DNA of 64,000 nucleotides, taken from Marinobacter sp. (lineage in GTDB: Bacteria; Pseudomonadota; Gammaproteobacteria; Pseudomonadales; Oleiphilaceae). Position 1 is the stretch's first letter. Each line of letters begins with the position of its first letter. Under the pieces are notes generated by a model that worked only from the letters and a program-made list of their open reading frames with translations, made no database searches and was not told the origin of the DNA. The stretch covers positions 664,221 through 728,220 of the forward strand of contig JAGYIS010000004.1 of the NCBI GenBank assembly GCA_018402255.1, in the 5' to 3' direction. Made by a program: the position numbers and the translations under genes. Below, one piece after another: positions 62,415 to 64,000 of the stretch.

Positions 62415-62438
62415 TGTTTCCGCGTCCTTGCGGAAACA
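62415..62438. terminator. Weak hairpin at the end of the ODP gene
   Basis: TGTTTCCGC and GCGGAAACA pair over a 6-nt loop, 8 bp past the stop of the gene at 62446. No T-run follows on the minus strand, so intrinsic termination is doubtful. Confidence 0.4.
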
Positions 62439-62445
62439 AAGGCAA

Positions 62446-63246
62446 TCAGACGTATTCCAGCGGCTGACGGTAGTTGTCCTGAGATACCAGATCAATCCCG
62501 CAATCCATGTCGCTGACCCAGTCCAGGAACCGGTCGACCATCACCGGCCCTTCAAAGCGCTTACCATGCTGCGGCACGATCATTGCCACATCCATATCGC
62601 GAATCATGTTGGCCCACAGACGGCATACCTTTTTGGAGGCAATGTAGCGCCGGTGAAAGCCGATCATATTGGGGATGTGCTTGTCGAAATCCTGCACCGG
62701 TTTGTGATCATCTTCACCGCCCATGGAGGCGCCCAGATCACCGGAGAACAGAATCTTCGAGACCGGATCATAGAACTGCAGGTTACCCACGGAGTGCATA
62801 AAATGCGCAGGCAGGCACTGCAGGTAGCTGTCGCCAAATCGCACGTTGGCGCCGCCATCGGGAATACTGACAATGCGGTCGTACACGCTGCCGCTGAGTT
62901 GGTTGGTGACGTAGCTGGACACCAGGTGCGGCAGAAAGCGCGCCCACAGTTTGGAGGTTACGATCTTGGCGCGGGTGTGCACGATCCATCGATCAATGGC
63001 ACCGATGATGTCCGGGTCCTGGTGAGACGCGAAGACATAATCCATATCGCGGATGTTCATGTATTTGGACGCAGCAACCGAAAGCGGGGTGTAGGTTAGG
63101 TCACCACCCGGATCAATCAGTGCTTCGTGTTTACCATCGACAACCAGAAACTGGTTGGACTGAACGCCTTCACCAGTGACCAGGGAATCAAACATCAGGC
63201 ACTTGTGGTGCCCGTTGTCGAAAAGAACAATCGGCTCGGCCGCCAT
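62446..63246 (-). CDS. Metallo-beta-lactamase-fold diiron protein (ODP/flavodiiron-like)
   Basis: A 266-aa cytosolic protein. The diiron ligands follow the ODP/flavodiiron type: SHQDPDIIG in place of HxExD, HFMHSVGN, FSGDLG and PQHGKRF. No flavodoxin domain is attached, so it resembles the stand-alone oxygen-sensing ODP proteins. It could bind or reduce O2 or NO. An Anr/FNR-like box lies 119 bp upstream. It ends at a weak hairpin at 62415. Confidence 0.85.
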   Translation of the reverse strand: MAAEPIVLFDNGHHKCLMFDSLVTGEGVQSNQFLVVDGKHEALIDPGGDLTYTPLSVAASKYMNIRDMDYVFASHQDPDIIGAIDRWIVHTRAKIVTSKLWARFLPHLVSSYVTNQLSGSVYDRIVSIPDGGANVRFGDSYLQCLPAHFMHSVGNLQFYDPVSKILFSGDLGASMGGEDDHKPVQDFDKHIPNMIGFHRRYIASKKVCRLWANMIRDMDVAMIVPQHGKRFEGPVMVDRFLDWVSDMDCGIDLVSQDNYRQPLEYV

Positions 63247-63364
63247 TTCGGTCTCCCGCAGAAGAGTGGGTAATCGGCATCAGGCCTGCTGATGGCCGAC
63301 TATTGCAATCAGCGCGGGAGAGTACAGAATTGATAAATGCGCAGAGTTGCCTCAGGTCAATTAT

Positions 63365-63378
63365 CTGATATTCATCAA
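63365..63378 (-). promoter_or_regulatory. Anr/FNR box upstream of the ODP gene
   Basis: CTGAT-ATTC-ATCAA matches the Anr/FNR consensus TTGAT-n4-ATCAA at 9 of 10 positions. It lies 119 bp before the ODP start. A possible -35 TTGACC (minus strand) follows it, with a weak -10 17 nt further. Low-oxygen control would suit an oxygen-reactive diiron protein. Confidence 0.6.
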
Positions 63379-63421
63379 GTAACGGATTGTTGTCTGAGTA
63401 CCTGAGGCGAGCTCGGGGCGC

Positions 63422-63850
63422 TTATGCCAGCCGGGGCACCCGGCGAATTCCACGGCGCAGGCCTTGCTCAAGGGCAGCACTGACCACTTTGCCCGAGAAG
63501 GGCACAATGTCTTCAAAGGTGATGGTGTAGTTCACTGCCGTTTGTCCATTGGGGGTATCTGAAAAGCGAATTCGCCCCAGATGGTTTTTGATCGGGCTGA
63601 GGCTGGTGATGGCGTACTCGATCAGGGAGTCCGGTTCAAAACCAAGCACGGTCTCCTCAAGCGACAATGGCCCGATACCGATTTTGCGGATGGAGCCGAT
63701 GCCGTTCGGGTCTGCCTGATCGCTGTCTTTGATGCGCTTGACCGGTGCGCCGATCATTTTTCCGAAGCGATGGTGATCTGCAAACAGGGCGAAGACCTTT
63801 CTGCGGGGAACGTCAAAAGTCTCATTTATTTCAATGGTGTACATAGCCAT
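63422..63850 (-). CDS. SRPBCC/polyketide-cyclase-like protein
   Basis: A 142-aa helix-grip protein. It has the opening MYTIEINETFDVPRRKVFALFADHHRFGKMI and later IRKIGIGPLSLEETVLGFEP and VNYTITFEDI, described by their strands. Such proteins bind a hydrophobic ligand in a cavity; reaction is unknown. Start ATG 63850 has GAGAG about 6 nt upstream; a second ATG at 63844 is also possible. A longer frame to 63970 is not credible. Confidence 0.8.
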   Translation of the reverse strand: MAMYTIEINETFDVPRRKVFALFADHHRFGKMIGAPVKRIKDSDQADPNGIGSIRKIGIGPLSLEETVLGFEPDSLIEYAITSLSPIKNHLGRIRFSDTPNGQTAVNYTITFEDIVPFSGKVVSAALEQGLRRGIRRVPRLA

Positions 63851-63934
63851 AACTGCTCTCTTTTTATGTTCGTTGAAACAAGAGTAACCGTTCACAGAGT
63901 TCAACAAAAGTCGCAGATGTGGGCAGATGTGAGG

Positions 63935-63963
63935 TTGGCCTTGGCAGCCACACTGGTTATACT
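63935..63963 (+). promoter_or_regulatory. Sigma-70 promoter reading out of the right edge
   Basis: TTGGCC and TATACT are spaced 17 bp apart (consensus TTGACA-17-TATAAT, 9 of 12 matches). It reads rightward, so its gene is probably beyond the window. It is divergent from the SRPBCC gene. Confidence 0.4.
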
Positions 63964-64000
63964 CGTGCACGCTCAGGATGAGTCAGCAGTACACCATTAA

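Noticed and set aside
1..64000. CRISPR arrays, tRNA, rRNA, riboswitches, insertion sequences and attachment sites.
   Set aside because: No spaced direct repeats, cloverleaf structures, rRNA signatures or transposase/integrase genes were seen on reading both strands; weak structures may have been missed without a covariance search.
63891..64000. Small secreted peptide reading to the TAA at the window end.
   Set aside because: The frame is short and has no ribosome-binding site; the promoter found there more likely serves a gene beyond the edge.

Overview
The window is a chromosomal segment of a moderately GC-rich gammaproteobacterium. Gene content points to Marinobacter or a close relative: an ACAD10/11-like acyl-CoA locus, a napEFDABC operon, a PA2778/PA2779 pair, DUF6160 and DUF6801-type surface proteins, an OsmC-YcaO fusion, and Fur-, Zur- and Anr-type operators. 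This assignment comes from gene content and could not be checked by alignment. No rRNA, tRNA, phage, transposase or CRISPR array was seen.

Layout. 0.1-3.5 kb: a tartrate/isopropylmalate-type dehydrogenase, an EAL protein, a small membrane protein and a LysR regulator. 3.6-8.6 kb: an operon of acyl-CoA dehydrogenase, SDR, ACAD10/11-type kinase, histidine phosphatase and SDR; the two halves are separated by a pair of palindrome-nested repeats. 8.7-11.5 kb: two lipoproteins and a DUF2798 membrane protein. 11.7-16.25 kb: periplasmic nitrate reductase napEFDABC, with napA and napC each broken by one frameshift. 16.3-20.6 kb: DacB, a double thioredoxin-fold protein, a GFA protein and a PQQ sugar dehydrogenase. 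20.7-29.5 kb: an iron-siderophore locus (TonB receptor, FhuF, frameshifted FhuB, FhuD, FhuC, exporter-fold ABC protein) with three Fur boxes. 29.5-36.1 kb: YaiI, another nested repeat, a phosphatase, PhnA, a DUF533 protein, a 2-oxoacid dehydrogenase E1alpha-E1beta-E2 operon and a PCu(A)C copper chaperone. 36.1-47.3 kb: mostly single housekeeping genes (methyltransferase, SelW-like, lipid kinase, OsmC-YcaO, MtfA, USP, RNase Z, dienoyl-CoA isomerase-like, CPBP protease, LysE, thioesterase). 47.4-52.9 kb: a twice-frameshifted GGDEF-EAL protein, an HSL hydrolase, DUF2007, and a Zur-box-preceded COG0523 GTPase (frameshifted) followed by a DUF2238 membrane protein. 52.9-57.0 kb: two secreted proteins and an AraC regulator. 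57.1-64 kb: a methyltransferase, PA2778/PA2779, a phospholipase D-like protein, a GATase, YebC, an ODP-type diiron protein with an Anr/FNR box, and an SRPBCC protein.

The most informative points are four. First, a split bacterial version of the mammalian ACAD10/ACAD11 kinase plus dehydrogenase, which suggests 4-hydroxyacyl-CoA breakdown. Second, long perfect palindromes with unrelated arms that enclose conserved cores. Third, a near-consensus Zur operator in front of a COG0523 GTPase and a membrane protein. Fourth, at least six single-base indels in five otherwise well-conserved genes, so either the sequence carries residual errors or several genes are decaying.
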